From CAZXCK01 sp964639225 (GTDB lineage: Bacteria; Chloroflexota; Anaerolineae; Aggregatilineales; Phototrophicaceae): 24,464 nt of DNA. The stretch spans positions 1 through 24,464 of the forward strand of contig CAZXCK010000059.1 of the NCBI GenBank assembly GCA_964639225.1, read 5' to 3'. Within the stretch, counting starts at the first letter, position 1. Each line of letters opens with the position of its first letter. Shown here piece after piece: positions 23,372 through 24,464 of this stretch. The translations under genes and the position numbers were made by a program. Below the pieces are notes generated by a model, which was not told the origin of the DNA, made no database searches, and worked only from the letters and a program-made list of their open reading frames with translations.

Positions 23372-23533
23372 CGTTTAATGGTAACGCTAACTGACCTGCG
23401 GCACGGGATAGTTCAGCAGGTCACGCACCGATCAGACGCAGTCGGTCAACCCGAGCGCCATCGCGGGTGTTCGTTGTCGGTAGCGGCGCTTCAATCCGGG
23501 CAAAGGCTCAGGTCCGAATTATCAACGGTTTAC

Positions 23534-23848
23534 ATGGGGAGTAGGCTGCCGCTGCTGTTGATCGCTGTCGCGCCGCTGCTCATCAGCAGCTTCGCGCTCA
23601 ACTTCAACAACTTCACTGTAATCGATCTGTTCAACGAGGGTGGTCCGCCCATGGGTGGCGGCAGTGTCGCCGGCCACACGGATATTCTGATCTCATACAC
23701 GTACCGGCTGGCCTTCTCTGGCGGGCGCGGCACGGATTATGGTTTCGCCTCGGCGATTGCGGTGTTCATCTTCTTCATCATCGGCGCGATTACGGCTTTC
23801 AACTTTCGCCTGACACGCCAAATAGAGCAGGTATCCGAGAATGTCTGA
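23534..23848 (+). pseudogene. malF: MalF-type sugar ABC permease, 3' remnant
   Basis: The frame encodes only the C-terminal ~100 residues of a MalF-like permease: LPLLLIAVAPLLISSFALNF, NNFTVIDLFNEGGPPMGGG, then DILISYTYRLAFSGG and a last membrane segment AIAVFIFFIIGAITAFNF. E. coli MalF has the same succession at its C-terminal end. A normal protein would have several further membrane helices and the EAA loop before this point, but the upstream 150 bp show no such coding in any frame. An ATG at 23534 exists without a clear ribosome site. It is best read as a 5'-truncated gene or a misassembly joint. Its last 8 bases overlap the start of the MalG-type gene, the normal operon arrangement. Confidence 0.8.
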
Positions 23849-24464
23849 TACAACCACTCCGCTGCCGGTTGAGACAGCCGCCCGTGCACAAACGGCCCGC
23901 CGGGGACGCCCGGCACGACGCCGGGGTTGGTTGCTGCGCCTGACCATCGCCATACTGGGCAGCGCCTATGCCATCTTCCCCCTGCTGATCGTCATCTCGG
24001 CAGCGCTGGATACCAGCAATTCACTGGTTGGCCAGGGATTGCTGCCACGCGCCATCTCTCTGGATAACTTTCGCAGCCTGACCACCAACCCGCAGGCGCC
24101 GGTGCTGTTGTGGCTGTGGAACTCAGTCAAGATCGCCGGTGTCACCTCGCTGATCGTCGTCACCCTGACCATGCTGGCGGCTTATGCGTTTTCGCGCTTC
24201 CGCTATCGGGGGCGGCGCGTCAGCCTGCTGTCGATCCTGATTATCCAGGTGTTCCCTAACATCCTGGCGGTGGTGGCGCTGTTCCTGCTGTTGCAGCAGC
24301 TCGGAAACCTGTTCCCCTGGCTGGGCCTGGATACCCACGCCGGTCTGATCCTCATCTATTCCGGTGGCGCGCTGGGAGTCAACACCTGGCTGATGAAGGG
24401 CTACTTCGACTCGATTCCACGCGAACTTGACGAGTCGGCGCTGGTGGACGGCGCCAACCGCCTG
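23841..24464 (+). CDS. malG: MalG-type sugar ABC permease (partial, 3' cut by window)
   Basis: An open frame of 208 codons runs from the ATG at 23841 to the window edge. It encodes an Arg-rich cytoplasmic N terminus, a first membrane segment (LTIAILGSAYAIFPLLIVIS), a periplasmic stretch with ISLDNFRSL, two or three more hydrophobic segments (VTSLIVVTLTMLAAYAF; ILIIQVFPNILAVVALFLLL), and the beginning of the EAA docking loop, IPRELDESALVDGANRL. This is the MalG/MalF-type carbohydrate permease pattern. It overlaps the end of the MalF remnant by 8 nt. With MalF truncated, the pair could not form a normal channel unless an intact partner exists elsewhere. Confidence 0.92.
   Translation, partial: MSDTTTPLPVETAARAQTARRGRPARRRGWLLRLTIAILGSAYAIFPLLIVISAALDTSNSLVGQGLLPRAISLDNFRSLTTNPQAPVLLWLWNSVKIAGVTSLIVVTLTMLAAYAFSRFRYRGRRVSLLSILIIQVFPNILAVVALFLLLQQLGNLFPWLGLDTHAGLILIYSGGALGVNTWLMKGYFDSIPRELDESALVDGANRL

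Noticed and set aside
23383..23533. Possible tRNA or malF coding sequence upstream of the MalF remnant
   Set aside because: A GGTCCGAATT string recalls a T-loop, but no cloverleaf can be drawn, and no frame shows MalF-like helices.

Overview
The window is GC-rich, tightly packed bacterial DNA. Its gene content and protein style (family-5 binding protein without a lipobox, Dpp-type ABC transporter, ROK regulator, several GH20 and Gfo/Idh/MocA proteins) fit a Chloroflexota bacterium, perhaps Anaerolineae. That is an inference from protein style; there is no rRNA or other marker here to prove it.

Left part (267-10641, minus strand). Nine genes run head to tail with gaps of 34 nt or less, or short overlaps, and look like one operon. 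In transcription order they are: ROK regulator, GH20 beta-N-acetylhexosaminidase, Gfo/Idh/MocA oxidoreductase, CutC-family TIM barrel, an unrecognised probable TIM-barrel protein, NamZ (exo-N-acetylmuramidase, DUF1343), an AmiE-like serine hydrolase of the beta-lactamase fold, AnmK, and a BadF/NAGK-type amino-sugar kinase. NamZ, AmiE, AnmK and a GlcNAc/MurNAc kinase together point to peptidoglycan (muropeptide) amino-sugar salvage. None of these enzymes has a visible signal peptide, so the work appears to be cytoplasmic, after import.

Middle (10642-17347, plus strand). A 211-bp divergent regulatory region holds a near-consensus promoter and several dyad elements. It precedes an oligopeptide/dipeptide-type ABC transporter: binding protein, a hairpin, two permeases, two ATPases, and a previously unlisted 59-residue membrane protein that overlaps the last ATPase. 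The second permease carries an extra ~110-residue extracytoplasmic insert that looks like part of a solute-binding domain. The simplest reading is that this transporter imports the cell-wall fragments or chito-oligosaccharides that the left operon degrades, under control of the divergent ROK protein.

Right part (17412-24464). A second GH20 enzyme (minus) is divergent from an M81/MlrC-type metallopeptidase (plus) that may belong to the same regulon. Next come an ACR3 arsenite efflux permease (minus) with a palindromic element in its promoter, and divergent from it a phosphotransferase of the APH family with a strong terminator. Last are the 3' stump of a MalF-type permease (5' two-thirds missing) and a MalG-type permease cut by the window edge. 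The 20.8-23.5 kb stretch looks like accessory DNA with rearrangement scars.

The most unusual items are the unknown probable TIM-barrel protein and the cysteine-less CutC inside a muropeptide operon, the binding-domain-like insert in a DppC-type permease, and the apparently fully cytoplasmic NamZ route fed by a Dpp-type importer. No tRNA, rRNA, CRISPR or insertion sequence was seen. No stretch over 300 bases lacks a gene.
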